DNA of 64,000 bases from Corynebacterium frankenforstense (lineage in GTDB: Bacteria > Actinomycetota > Actinomycetes > Mycobacteriales > Mycobacteriaceae), in assembly GCF_030211955.1 (NCBI RefSeq), contig NZ_JASODI010000012.1:1-64000 (forward strand), in the 5' to 3' direction. Made by a program: the position numbers and the translations under genes. Positions 45,701 through 52,814 of the stretch are shown here, one piece after another. The number at the start of each line of letters is the position of its first letter. Within the stretch, counting starts at the first letter, position 1. The notes beneath the pieces were generated by a model. It did not search any database. It was not told where the DNA came from and saw nothing but the letters and a program-made list of their open reading frames with translations.

Positions 45701-47844
45701 ACGCCGGTCGCGTCGCGCTGGTCGCGCAGGTACGCGACCAGGTTGGCCCGCGCGTCGTCGTCAAGCCCGGCGGTGCGCAGACGCTCCTCGGCGCCGCCCA
45801 CGCCGACGCCGGCACCCGCGCCCGCGCCGGGGTCCGCGGAGTCGGCCTCGGCGAGGATCTCGCGGCGGAAGGCGCCGAGCGCGCGGCCCAGCTCGGCGGG
45901 ACGGCCCACCGCGCCGCCGTTCCAGAAGGGCAGCCGGCCGGTGTGGCCGGGCGCCGGAGTGACCAGGACCTGGTCACGGGTGATGTCCTCGATGCGCCAG
46001 CTCGTCGCACCCAGGGTGAACACGTCGCCCACGCGCGACTCGTAGACCATCTCCTCGTCGAGCTCGCCGACGCGCCGCGGGGCCCCGTTCTCGCCGCCGC
46101 CCTCCAGGAAGACGCCGAACATGCCGCGGTCCGGGATGGTCCCGCCGCTGGTGACGGCCACCCGGCGCGCCCCGGGGCGGGCGGAGAGCACGCCGGTGGT
46201 GCGGTCGTAGACCACCCGCGGCTTCAGCTCGGCGAAGTCGGCCGAGGGGTAGACGCCGCTGACCAGGTCGAGCACGGCGTCGAAGACCTCCCGCGGCAGC
46301 TCGCGGTAGGGGTGGGCGCGGCGCACGGTGGCGAACCAGTCCTCGACGTCGAGGTCGGCGGCCGCCACGGCGGCCACGGTCTGCTGGGTGAGCACGTCCA
46401 GCGGGTTCTTCGGCGGGTGGAGCTCCTCGATCGAGCCGGTGCGCATCCGCTCGACCGTCACGGCCGTCTGCACCAGGTCCGCGCGGTGCTTCGGGTAGAA
46501 GGAGCCGTGGGAGACCGCGCCGACGGTGTGCCCGGCGCGGCCCACGCGCTGCAGGCCGGAGGCGACCGAGGGCGGCGACTCGACCTGGACGACGAGCTCG
46601 ATGGCGCCCATGTCGATGCCCAGCTCCAGCGAGGAGGTGGCCACCACGGCCTTGAGCGTGCCCTCCTTGAGCATCCGCTCGGTGACGGCGCGCTCATCCT
46701 TGGACACCGAGCCGTGGTGGGCACGGGCGATGACGGGCGCGGCGGAGCCGGCGGTGTCGACCGACTTCATCAGCTGCGCGGGGTCGCGCCGGGTGGGCGC
46801 GGCCAGGGACTCCGGGTCGTGCTCGGCGGCCCACAGCTCGTTGAGCCTGCTGGTCAGCCGCTCGGCGGTGCGCCGGGAGTTGACGAAGACGAGCGTGGAG
46901 CGCGCGGCGGTGATCTCGGCGTAGAGCTCGCGCTCGATGAACGGCCAGATGGACTTCTGCGCCGGCAGGGCGGACTCCTCGGGCACCCCGCCGGTCACAC
47001 CCACGGTGTCGTCGACGACGGCCGCGCCGATGGTCGAGCCCTCCTCGGGCACCGGCAGGTCCGCCATGTCCTCCACCGGCACGTGGACCTTGAGGCCCCA
47101 GCGCTTCGGGGCGGCCGGGGCGATGATCTCCACCGGGCGGTCGCCGCCGAGGAAGTCGGCGACGGCGTCCAGCGGTCGCACGGTCGCCGACAGCCCGATG
47201 CGCTGCGGGTCGCGGCCGGTCAGCCGGGAGAGCCGCTCGAGCGAGAGCGCGAGGTGCGCGCCGCGCTTGGTGCCGGCCAGGGCGTGGATCTCGTCGACGA
47301 TGACGGTGTCGACGTCCCTGAGGATCCCGGCGGCCTTCGAGGTGAGCATCAGGTAGGCCGACTCGGGCGTGGTGATCAGGATGTCCGGCGGGCGGCGCAG
47401 CTGACGGGCACGCTCGGCCTGTGGCGTATCTCCCGAGCGCACGCCGACGGTGATGTTCGGCACCGCCTGCCCGGTGCGCTCGGCGACGCGGGCAATGCCG
47501 GTCAGCGGGGCGCGCAGGTTGCGCTCCACGTCCACGCCCAGGGCCTTCAGCGGGGAGATGTAGAGCACCTTGACCCCGTGGCCCTTCTCCGCCGCGCTCA
47601 TCTCGCACGCGCCCTCGCCCGGGGCCGTGAGCACCCCCTGACCCGCCGGTTCGACCAGCGAGTCGAGCGCCCAGAGGAAGGCCGCGAGCGTCTTGCCGGA
47701 GCCCGTGGGCGCGACGACCAGGGCGTTTTCGCCCTTCGAGATGGTCGCCCAGGCCTCTTCCTGCACTTTCGTGGGCTTCTCGTAGACCTCCCGGAACCAC
47801 TGCGCCACTTGCGGGCGGAAGTCGTCGACGATGCGGGAGGCCAT
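42760..47844 (-). CDS. lhr: Lhr, large ATP-dependent superfamily-2 helicase
   Basis: 1694 residues, longer than the usual 1500 or so. Helicase core: APTGSGKT (45-52), DEIH (184-187), ATSSLELGIDMG, and QRVGRAGHTVG. Downstream come the winged helix and the beta-barrel/C-terminal region typical of Lhr, for example DVYDLPALEEVLRA, YCDAEVLGVIRRRCLAAARRE and WFLPEWQQ-like text. The last 60 residues form a Gly/Arg-rich tail ending RGGRGGWGLRGGGGGRRGR. Lhr translocates 3'-5' and unwinds RNA:DNA hybrids in mycobacteria. ATG 47844 follows TTAGAT by 6 nt and is divergent from cysQ over 34 bp. Confidence 0.94.
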   Translation of the reverse strand: MASRIVDDFRPQVAQWFREVYEKPTKVQEEAWATISKGENALVVAPTGSGKTLAAFLWALDSLVEPAGQGVLTAPGEGACEMSAAEKGHGVKVLYISPLKALGVDVERNLRAPLTGIARVAERTGQAVPNITVGVRSGDTPQAERARQLRRPPDILITTPESAYLMLTSKAAGILRDVDTVIVDEIHALAGTKRGAHLALSLERLSRLTGRDPQRIGLSATVRPLDAVADFLGGDRPVEIIAPAAPKRWGLKVHVPVEDMADLPVPEEGSTIGAAVVDDTVGVTGGVPEESALPAQKSIWPFIERELYAEITAARSTLVFVNSRRTAERLTSRLNELWAAEHDPESLAAPTRRDPAQLMKSVDTAGSAAPVIARAHHGSVSKDERAVTERMLKEGTLKAVVATSSLELGIDMGAIELVVQVESPPSVASGLQRVGRAGHTVGAVSHGSFYPKHRADLVQTAVTVERMRTGSIEELHPPKNPLDVLTQQTVAAVAAADLDVEDWFATVRRAHPYRELPREVFDAVLDLVSGVYPSADFAELKPRVVYDRTTGVLSARPGARRVAVTSGGTIPDRGMFGVFLEGGGENGAPRRVGELDEEMVYESRVGDVFTLGATSWRIEDITRDQVLVTPAPGHTGRLPFWNGGAVGRPAELGRALGAFRREILAEADSADPGAGAGAGVGVGGAEERLRTAGLDDDARANLVAYLRDQRDATGVVPDERTLVLERFRDELGDWRVVLHSPFGRGVNAAWALAVGAAVEENLGMDAQAVAGEDGIVLRLPDADAEPSGALFALDPDEVGETVAARVGDSALFASRFRECAARALLLPRRNPGRRAPLWQQRQRAEQLLDVARRYPSFPIILETVRECLQDVYDLPALEEVLRAVALRRVRIAEVTTEQPSPFASSLLFNYTGAFMYEGDTPAAEKRAAALALDPALLAKLLGTVELRELLDPEIIAETHAQLQRTADGRRARGPEELADVLRLLGPVPVEELGDHCDFADPAGVARAELSGRVMSVRFAGREHLAQIPDAALLRDGLGVPVPPGVPAQVDTVVDALDQLVARWARTRGPFTLRDLAGAFGLSVSAAHSVLDTAARAGKVVEGRFRQGVETAEYCDAEVLGVIRRRCLAAARRESRPVSQSAFGRFLPEWQQVAAVGERPGLHGVDGVFAVVEQLAGVRLPASAWESLVLPARVDGYEPRWLDELTTSGEVLIRGAGTAGARDPWITLLPADYAAQLADGTDFVGATRQKEGGDGEAVATFSGLQESVLGVLGRGGAFLFTDLLAEVTGEDLGLVTGQVTPEELREAIWGLVEAGRVAPESFAPLRARLAASGPASGSAHRAKRTPGRTRLRMGRTSFAQSQRAGAFGNSGGSRVPPDMRGRWALAVAPTEDATTRSVALGEAWLDRYGVLTRGSVVDEGVAGGFALAYKVLSRFEENGRALRGYLVEGLGAAQFSAPAIIDRLRGYADTPDLEGWPSGTREPKVHVLAACDPANPYGAALPWPRKGPTRSAGALVVLVDGLLLAHVTRGGRRLSLFTGSLPVGLGVGEEELAGLVVRALAELVASGRARGFVIEHVDGEPALTHPLASAMRAAGARVTPRGLRVTAHAGGAGRRQSRGSDPRPERPAHGGRSLGEALEELSFDDDELPWGGEPDPTVWEGGEEQPPRGGGFGRPRRGGRGGWGLRGGGGGRRGR

Positions 47845-47878
47845 GCCTCGATCTAACCAAACGGATAGAGTGGTCACC
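47845..47878. promoter_or_regulatory. 34-bp divergent double promoter of lhr and cysQ
   Basis: On the minus strand TTAGAT (47856-47851) serves lhr; on the plus strand TAGAGT (47866-47871), 7 nt before ATG 47879, serves cysQ. Both genes would be leaderless and their core promoters must overlap, so polymerases probably exclude each other. Confidence 0.5.
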
Positions 47879-48640
47879 ATGACAGCTGAGCTTTCCGACG
47901 CCCGCCTCACCAAGAGGCTGGCACAGGGCACCGGTGAAATTCTCAAGGGCGTGCGCAACGTCGGCCTGCTGCGCGGACGAAACCTCGGCGACGCCGGCGA
48001 CGAGCTCGCGCAGAGCTGGATCGCCCGCGTGCTCGAGCAGCACCGCCCCGACGACGGCTTCCTCTCCGAGGAGGCCGCGGACAACCCGGAGCGCCTGGGC
48101 AAGGACCGGGTCTGGATCATCGACCCGCTCGACGGCACCAAGGAGTTCGCCACGGGCCGCCAGGACTGGGCCGTGCACATCGCGCTGGTCGAGAACGGCC
48201 GCCCGACCCACGCCGCCGTCGGCCTGCCCGACCTCGGCGTGGTCTTCCACACCGGCGACGTCCGCGCGGTCACCGGCCCCTACTCGATGAAGATCGCCAT
48301 CTCGCACAACCGCCCGCCGGCCGTGACCGAGTACATCGCCGAGAAGATGGGCCGCACCACCGTGCCGCTGGGCTCGGCCGGCGCGAAGGCCATGAACGTA
48401 CTGCTCGGCGACTCGGACGCCTACATCCACGCCGGCGGCCAGTACGAGTGGGACTCCGCCGCCCCGATCGGTGTCTGCCGCGCGGCCGGGCTACACTGCT
48501 CGCGTCTCGACGGCAGCGAGCCCACGTACAACCACAAGGACACCTACCTACCGGACATCCTGATCTGCCGCCCCGAGCTGGCCGACGAGATCATGGAACA
48601 CGCCGCGACCTTCCTCGAGGAGAACGGCAGCTACCTGTGA
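47879..48640 (+). CDS. cysQ: CysQ-like 3'(2'),5'-bisphosphate nucleotidase
   Basis: 253 residues of the inositol-monophosphatase fold. The metal-site motifs are visible: EEA at 64-66, WIIDPLDGTKEF at 79-90 (Asp82, Asp85) and the C-terminal YEWDSAAPIG. The neighbourhood (thyA, folA) and WIIDPLDGTKEF wording match the CysQ branch, which removes phosphate from PAP/PAPS in sulfur assimilation. A pure inositol phosphatase cannot be excluded by reading. ATG 47879 has a TAGAGT box 7 nt upstream. Confidence 0.85.
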   Translation: MTAELSDARLTKRLAQGTGEILKGVRNVGLLRGRNLGDAGDELAQSWIARVLEQHRPDDGFLSEEAADNPERLGKDRVWIIDPLDGTKEFATGRQDWAVHIALVENGRPTHAAVGLPDLGVVFHTGDVRAVTGPYSMKIAISHNRPPAVTEYIAEKMGRTTVPLGSAGAKAMNVLLGDSDAYIHAGGQYEWDSAAPIGVCRAAGLHCSRLDGSEPTYNHKDTYLPDILICRPELADEIMEHAATFLEENGSYL

Positions 48641-48680
48641 CGTCCGGCCACCTGTGACGCCCGGTGGCCCGGCCCCGCGG

Positions 48681-48696
48681 TAGGGTGACGCCCATG
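48681..48696 (+). promoter_or_regulatory. -10 TAGGGT and leaderless start of thyA
   Basis: TAGGGT (48681-48686), 7 nt, ATG 48694. It lies about 40 bp after the cysQ stop, so thyA can be transcribed independently. Confidence 0.5.
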
Positions 48697-49503
48697 AGTG
48701 CAGCACCGGTTGAGACCCCCTACGAGGACCTGCTGCGCCGGATCATCGAGACCGGCGCGCACAAGGACGACCGCACCGGAACGGGCACGACCAGCCTGTT
48801 CGGCGCACAGATGCGCTTCGACCTCGCCGAGTCCTTCCCCCTGTTGACCACCAAGAAGGTCTACTTCCGCGGGGTGGTCGGCGAGCTGCTGTGGTTCCTG
48901 CGCGGCGACTCCAACGTGCACTGGCTGCAGGACAACCGGATCAGGATCTGGAACGAGTGGGCCGGCGAGGACGGCGAGCTCGGGCCCATCTACGGGGTGC
49001 AGTGGCGCAGCTGGCCCACCCCGGACGGGCGTCACATCGACCAGATGCAGCGCGCCCTCGACCTTCTGCGCGAGGACCCCGACTCCCGGCGCAACATCGT
49101 CAGCGCCTGGAACGTCGGCGAGCTGGAGAACATGGCGCTGCCGCCGTGCCACCTGCTCTTCCAGTTCTACGTCGCCGACGGCAAACTCAGCCTGCAGCTC
49201 TACCAGCGCAGCGCGGACATGTTCCTCGGCGTGCCGTTCAACATCGCCTCCTACTCGCTGCTTGCCCACATGGTCGCCCAGCAGGTCGGGCTGAAGGTCG
49301 GCGAGTTCATCTGGACCGGCGGCGACTGCCACGTCTACGACAACCACCGCGAGCAGGTCGCCGAGCAGCTCTCGCGCACCCCGCGGCCGTACCCGCAGCT
49401 GAAGCTGCACAAGGTCGCCTCGCTCTTCGACTACGGCTTCGACGACGTCGAGCTGGTCGGCTACGACCCGCACCCGACGATCAAGGCCCCGGTGGCGGTC
49501 TGA
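48694..49503 (+). CDS. thyA: Thymidylate synthase
   Basis: 269 residues. The folate-dependent ThyA hallmarks are present: [10 protein letters not shown] at the N-terminus, the catalytic cysteine in [13 protein letters not shown] (Cys152), [16 protein letters not shown] and [10 protein letters not shown]. It makes dTMP from dUMP and 5,10-methylene-THF. ATG 48694 is used; an upstream frame to 48664 is not supported. Its stop overlaps the folA start (TGATG). Confidence 0.97.
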   Translation: MSAAPVETPYEDLLRRIIETGAHKDDRTGTGTTSLFGAQMRFDLAESFPLLTTKKVYFRGVVGELLWFLRGDSNVHWLQDNRIRIWNEWAGEDGELGPIYGVQWRSWPTPDGRHIDQMQRALDLLREDPDSRRNIVSAWNVGELENMALPPCHLLFQFYVADGKLSLQLYQRSADMFLGVPFNIASYSLLAHMVAQQVGLKVGEFIWTGGDCHVYDNHREQVAEQLSRTPRPYPQLKLHKVASLFDYGFDDVELVGYDPHPTIKAPVAV

Positions 49504-50093
49504 TGCTCGGCGCGATCTGGGCGCAGTCGGTCGACGGGGTCATCGGCGACGGCGAGACGATGCCCTGGCACCTGCCCGAGGACCTGGCCCACTTCAAGGA
49601 GACCACCCTGCGCTACCCCGTGATCATGGGGCGGCGCACCTGGGAGTCGCTGCCGGCGAAGAACCGCCCGCTGCCGGGCCGGGAGAACATCGTCGTCTCC
49701 TCGCGCGGGCCCGGCGAGTGGTCCGCCGGCGCCGAGGTGGTCAGCTCCCCGCCGGGCCTGACCGGCTTCACCGGCCTGCCCGGCCGCGTCGGCCGCCAGG
49801 GCCTGGTCGGCCACGAGCAGCGCGAGGGTCACGACGGCTGGATCATCGGCGGCGCGCGCCTCTACGCGCGTGCGGTCGAGGTGGTCGACCGCATCGAGGT
49901 GACGCTTGTTGACGCCGTGCTGCTCCCCGTGCTGCGCGAACGTGCGGTCTCCGCGCCGGACGTGCCCGACGACTTCTCGCAGGTCTCCGACAGCGGCTGG
50001 CTGGTCTCCGAGCGCGGGCGCCTGACCGTGGGCGTCAGCGAGATGCCGCTGCGCTACCGGTTCCTCAGCTACGAGCGCAAGCGCCTGGCCTGA
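49503..50093 (+). CDS. folA: Dihydrofolate reductase
   Basis: 196 residues. The start [32 protein letters not shown] and the motif [12 protein letters not shown] are the DHFR core, and [10 protein letters not shown] follows. It regenerates THF for thyA, with which it is translationally coupled (TGATG, 1-nt overlap). It carries an insertion of about 35 residues (roughly 80-115), rich in Gly, Leu and Pro, between the NADPH-binding strand and the WIIGG motif. Confidence 0.95.
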   Translation: MLGAIWAQSVDGVIGDGETMPWHLPEDLAHFKETTLRYPVIMGRRTWESLPAKNRPLPGRENIVVSSRGPGEWSAGAEVVSSPPGLTGFTGLPGRVGRQGLVGHEQREGHDGWIIGGARLYARAVEVVDRIEVTLVDAVLLPVLRERAVSAPDVPDDFSQVSDSGWLVSERGRLTVGVSEMPLRYRFLSYERKRLA

Positions 50094-50150
50094 GGGCCGG
50101 CGGCTGCGGGGCGGGGCCTTCCGGCCTGTGGCCCGGCAGGACCGGGAGGG

Positions 50151-50186
50151 TTTACGGGCGCCCGCGCCGGTGCGGTACCCTAGTCT
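50151..50186 (+). promoter_or_regulatory. Possible tRNA-Arg promoter
   Basis: TTTACG (50151-50156), 19 nt, TACCCT (50176-50181), with an overlapping TAGTCT at 50181-50186. It lies about 24 nt before the tRNA 5' end. Confidence 0.35.
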
Positions 50187-50209
50187 GGTGCCCGCCGAGG
50201 CGGGCACCC

Positions 50210-50282
50210 GCCCCAGTAGCTCAGGGGATAGAGCACCGCTCTCCTAAAGCGGGTGTCGAAGGTTCGAATCCTTTCTGGGGCA
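50210..50282 (+). tRNA. tRNA-Arg (anticodon CCU)
   Basis: A 73-nt cloverleaf. Acceptor GCCCCAG pairs with CTGGGGC and the discriminator is A. The D-arm is GCTC-AGGGGATA-GAGC, the anticodon loop CTCCTAA gives CCU, and the T-loop is TTCGAAT. It decodes AGG. CCA is not encoded (CCC follows). Confidence 0.94.
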
Positions 50283-50289
50283 CCCGGTG

Positions 50290-50327
50290 AAAACCCGGGC
50301 CACCGACTCTCCGGTGGCCCGGGTTTT
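50290..50327 (+). terminator. Terminator of tRNA-Arg
   Basis: AAAACCCGGGCCACCG pairs with CGGTGGCCCGGGTTTT around a short loop, ending in TTTT. Confidence 0.88.
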
Positions 50328-50514
50328 CCGTGTCTCTGAGGCTCGGCGGACCTGCGCCGGTGGACGGGCCTGTTATAGTTACCGATGTTGCCAATGTGAC
50401 TGAAGTTAGTATTGCTGCGCCGCGGTGGCACCCGCGCCGCAGTTCCGCGCCACGGCCGCCACGACGGCGTCGGCAAGCGGAGACCAGACGCACCCACCTT
50501 CCCTAGGAGCGCAC
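50328..50514 (+). promoter_or_regulatory. Promoter and repeat region of the Rv2525c-like gene
   Basis: An extended -10 TGTTATAGT (TATAGT at 50374-50379) predicts transcription from about 50386 and a leader of about 130 nt. From 50378 to 50413 the sequence has a 9-nt period: GTTACCGAT, then GTTGCCAAT, then GTGACTGAA, then GTTAGTATT. Such direct repeats of GTNAC-type units resemble MtrA sites. A ribosome site AGGAGC precedes ATG 50515. Confidence 0.5.
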
Positions 50515-51549
50515 ATGAACCTGAACTCCCCGCTCAGCCGCCGGTCCCTCTTTCGCGTCGCCGGCGCGACCCTCGCCCTCGGCGCCGGCGCGGCCGTGCT
50601 GCCGCAGGCCGACGCGCAGGGCCGCTCGCTCGGCACCGTCCTCGACTACTCCGGCGGCGTGCCGAGCGCCCAGGCGATCAAGAACGCCGGCCACCTCGGC
50701 GCCGTGCGCTACGTCTCCGAGCCGCGCGCGGCCTGGATGAAGGGTAAGCCGGTCAAGATCGAGGAGACGAAGGCCATGGCCGCCGCGGGCCTGGCCACCG
50801 CCTCCGTCTATCAGTACGGCAAGGACCGGACCGCCGACTGGCGCGAGGGTGCCGCCGGCGCGGCCAAGCACGCGCCGAAGGCCATCGCCCTGCACGCCGC
50901 CGCGGGTGGGCCTACCGGCAAGCCGATCTACGTCGCCATCGACGACAACCCCACCCGCAACGAGTACGAGACGCTGATCAAGCCGTACCTCAAGGGCTTC
51001 TCGGCCGCGCTGGCCGCCGCCGGGCTCAAGACCGGCGTCTACGCCAACTACCCGACCATAGACTGGTTGATCGCCGACGGCATGGGCGAGTACTTCTGGC
51101 AGCACGGCTGGGGATCCAACGGCAAGATCCACCCGCGCGCCAACGTCTACCAGCGTCCCGGCGTCACCGCCCGCGTCGGCGGCGTCGAGGTCGACATCAA
51201 CGACGTCTACACCCGCGACTGGGGCCAGTGGACCCCGGGCACCACCTCCCTGCCGGCACTGCAGCCGAGCACCCCGACCACCGAGTCAACGGGCGGAAAC
51301 GGCGGGAACGGGAACGGCGGCACCGGTAACGGCGGCGGCACCGGTAACGGCGGAAACGGTGGTAACGGCGGTGGCCAGAACGGCACCCGCGGCAACGGTG
51401 GTCAGGGCGGCGGGCTGCCGCTGGGCAGCTCCGGGAACTTCACCCTGCCGAGCCTGGACAAGGTGACCATCAACCTGCCCGGCGGCATCTCCGTCAACGG
51501 CGGGCAGCTGCGCTCCATCGCCGAGCAGGCCGCCCGGCTGTCCAGCTAA
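50515..51549 (+). CDS. Tat-exported DUF1906 (Rv2525c-like) glycoside-hydrolase-fold protein
   Basis: 344 residues. The twin-arginine signal is LSRRSLFRVAGATLALGAGAAVLP (residues 7-30, with PQADA before the cut). The DUF1906 TIM-barrel-like domain runs from about 38 to 245 (GTVLDYSGGVPSAQAIKNAG, IYVAIDDNPT, VYANYPTIDWL). Next come a Gly/Asn-rich low-complexity stretch (about 260-310) and a short C-terminal motif KVTINLPGGISVNGGQL. M. tuberculosis Rv2525c is a Tat-exported homologue that affects cell-wall properties. The sugar substrate is unknown. ATG 50515 has AGGAGC upstream. Confidence 0.85.
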   Translation: MNLNSPLSRRSLFRVAGATLALGAGAAVLPQADAQGRSLGTVLDYSGGVPSAQAIKNAGHLGAVRYVSEPRAAWMKGKPVKIEETKAMAAAGLATASVYQYGKDRTADWREGAAGAAKHAPKAIALHAAAGGPTGKPIYVAIDDNPTRNEYETLIKPYLKGFSAALAAAGLKTGVYANYPTIDWLIADGMGEYFWQHGWGSNGKIHPRANVYQRPGVTARVGGVEVDINDVYTRDWGQWTPGTTSLPALQPSTPTTESTGGNGGNGNGGTGNGGGTGNGGNGGNGGGQNGTRGNGGQGGGLPLGSSGNFTLPSLDKVTINLPGGISVNGGQLRSIAEQAARLSS

Positions 51550-51557
51550 CGGCTGAC

Positions 51558-51580
51558 GCCGGCGGCCGCTTCCCGCCGGC
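51558..51580. terminator. Bidirectional hairpin after the Rv2525c-like gene
   Basis: GCCGGCGG pairs with CCGCCGGC around a 7-nt loop in the 33-nt convergent gap. Confidence 0.5.
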
Positions 51581-51582
51581 GG

Positions 51583-52692
51583 CTACTTCCCGTCCTTCTT
51601 CGCCGAGGGCTCGGCGGAGGACTTCTCCGGGGACTTCTTCTCCCCGGACCGGCCGGAGGACCTGTCATTCGACTTCTCCTCCGGCTTCTTGTCGTCCCCG
51701 GACTTCTTCGAGTCGGACTTCTTTTCGTCGGTCATCTTGTCGTCCGACTTGTCGCCGGACTTCTTCCCGGACTCCCCGGAGGACCTGTCACCGGACTTCT
51801 CCGTCGACTCCTCCCCGGACTTATCTTCGGATTTGTCCTCCGAGCCGTCCTCCGACGTGTCCGCGTCGATGCGGTCGACCGCGTCGTCGCCGATCCAGGC
51901 ACCCATGCCCTTGATCCGGTCCTCGACGAGCTCGGTGAGGTCCTCGCTCGAGCCGGTCACCGCGGCGGCGACGACGAAGTCCCCGCTGAAGGAGACCGAG
52001 GAGTGCAGGTCCCTGTCATTCGACCAGCCCCACTTCGTGCCGATCGTGCCCGGCAGCAGCGCCGTGCCCCAGTCCTGCTCGTAGCCGTCGGCGGCCACGT
52101 CGGCCGCCCGGGCCATCGCGACGAGGATCGGCGAGGTCGGGGCGTCGTCGAGCACCCGCGCGACGAAGGTCGCCACGTCATAGGTCGAGGTCAGCGCGTA
52201 GCCCCAGTCCTCCCCCGAGCGGGTCGACTCGAGGCCGTACTTCTCCGCCGTCGCGTCGATCGAGTCCGGGTAGGCGGTGTAGAGGTCCTCGGCCGCGGCG
52301 TCCGAGGAGTCCGAGATCATGTTGATCGCCTCCCACCGCTGCGAGACGGTGCCGTGGTCGAGCACGTAGTCCGCGATGTAGAGCTTCGCCAGGCTCAGCG
52401 CCGGGCGCGCGTAGCGCTCCGAGGCCGTGCCGCGGCGTTTGCCGTCGCTCAACCGGATCACGCTGACCTGCGCGGCCGTGGCGTTCTCCACCGGCCCGCC
52501 GTGCAACCCGTCCTGAACCACTCCCCCGTCGCCGACCACGCCCTCGCCCGTGGCGTGCTCCCCGCCACCGGAGCGGGAGAGGCTGACGAAGGCGATGACG
52601 AGCACGAGCACCGCCACGCCGAGCACCGCGCAGATTCCGACGAGGACCCGGTTGACCGTGGCCAGCCCGTCACGGCCGGAGGATTCAGACAT
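51583..52692 (-). CDS. Membrane-anchored serine-hydrolase-like protein with charged C-terminal tail
   Basis: 369 residues. One membrane helix near the N-terminus (about 14-38) is followed by an extracytoplasmic domain resembling the beta-lactamase/DD-peptidase fold: SLAK at 100-103 (SxxK type), SDSSDAAAEDL, and GTKWGW in place of the KTG triad. The last 98 residues are a repetitive Lys/Ser/Asp/Glu tail (KSGDKSDDK, KKSDSKKSGDD and so on). The incomplete triad suggests either a divergent enzyme or an inactive binding protein. ATG 52692 is 7 nt after TAGGAT. Confidence 0.65.
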   Translation of the reverse strand: MSESSGRDGLATVNRVLVGICAVLGVAVLVLVIAFVSLSRSGGGEHATGEGVVGDGGVVQDGLHGGPVENATAAQVSVIRLSDGKRRGTASERYARPALSLAKLYIADYVLDHGTVSQRWEAINMISDSSDAAAEDLYTAYPDSIDATAEKYGLESTRSGEDWGYALTSTYDVATFVARVLDDAPTSPILVAMARAADVAADGYEQDWGTALLPGTIGTKWGWSNDRDLHSSVSFSGDFVVAAAVTGSSEDLTELVEDRIKGMGAWIGDDAVDRIDADTSEDGSEDKSEDKSGEESTEKSGDRSSGESGKKSGDKSDDKMTDEKKSDSKKSGDDKKPEEKSNDRSSGRSGEKKSPEKSSAEPSAKKDGK

Positions 52693-52705
52693 GCGCAAGA
52701 TCCTA
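52690..52705 (-). promoter_or_regulatory. -10 TAGGAT and leaderless start of the serine-hydrolase-like gene
   Basis: TAGGAT on the minus strand (52705-52700), 7 nt, ATG 52692. Confidence 0.55.
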
Positions 52706-52814
52706 GTACCGGCGCCGCGCACGCGGCGCCGCAGGACGGCGAGGGGTCACCCGACGGGCGACGCCCGCCCCGGGTGATGGGGCGGGCCTCGGAAATCTCG
52801 GTGCACAGCGCGGG

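Noticed and set aside
45628..47856. A 742-codon plus-strand frame inside lhr
   Set aside because: It is the antisense shadow of the Lhr helicase core, with no start signal and no family.
51290..51420. Gly/Asn repeats as a possible satellite or CRISPR-like array
   Set aside because: They are in-frame codon repeats inside the Rv2525c-like gene, irregular in length and without spacers.
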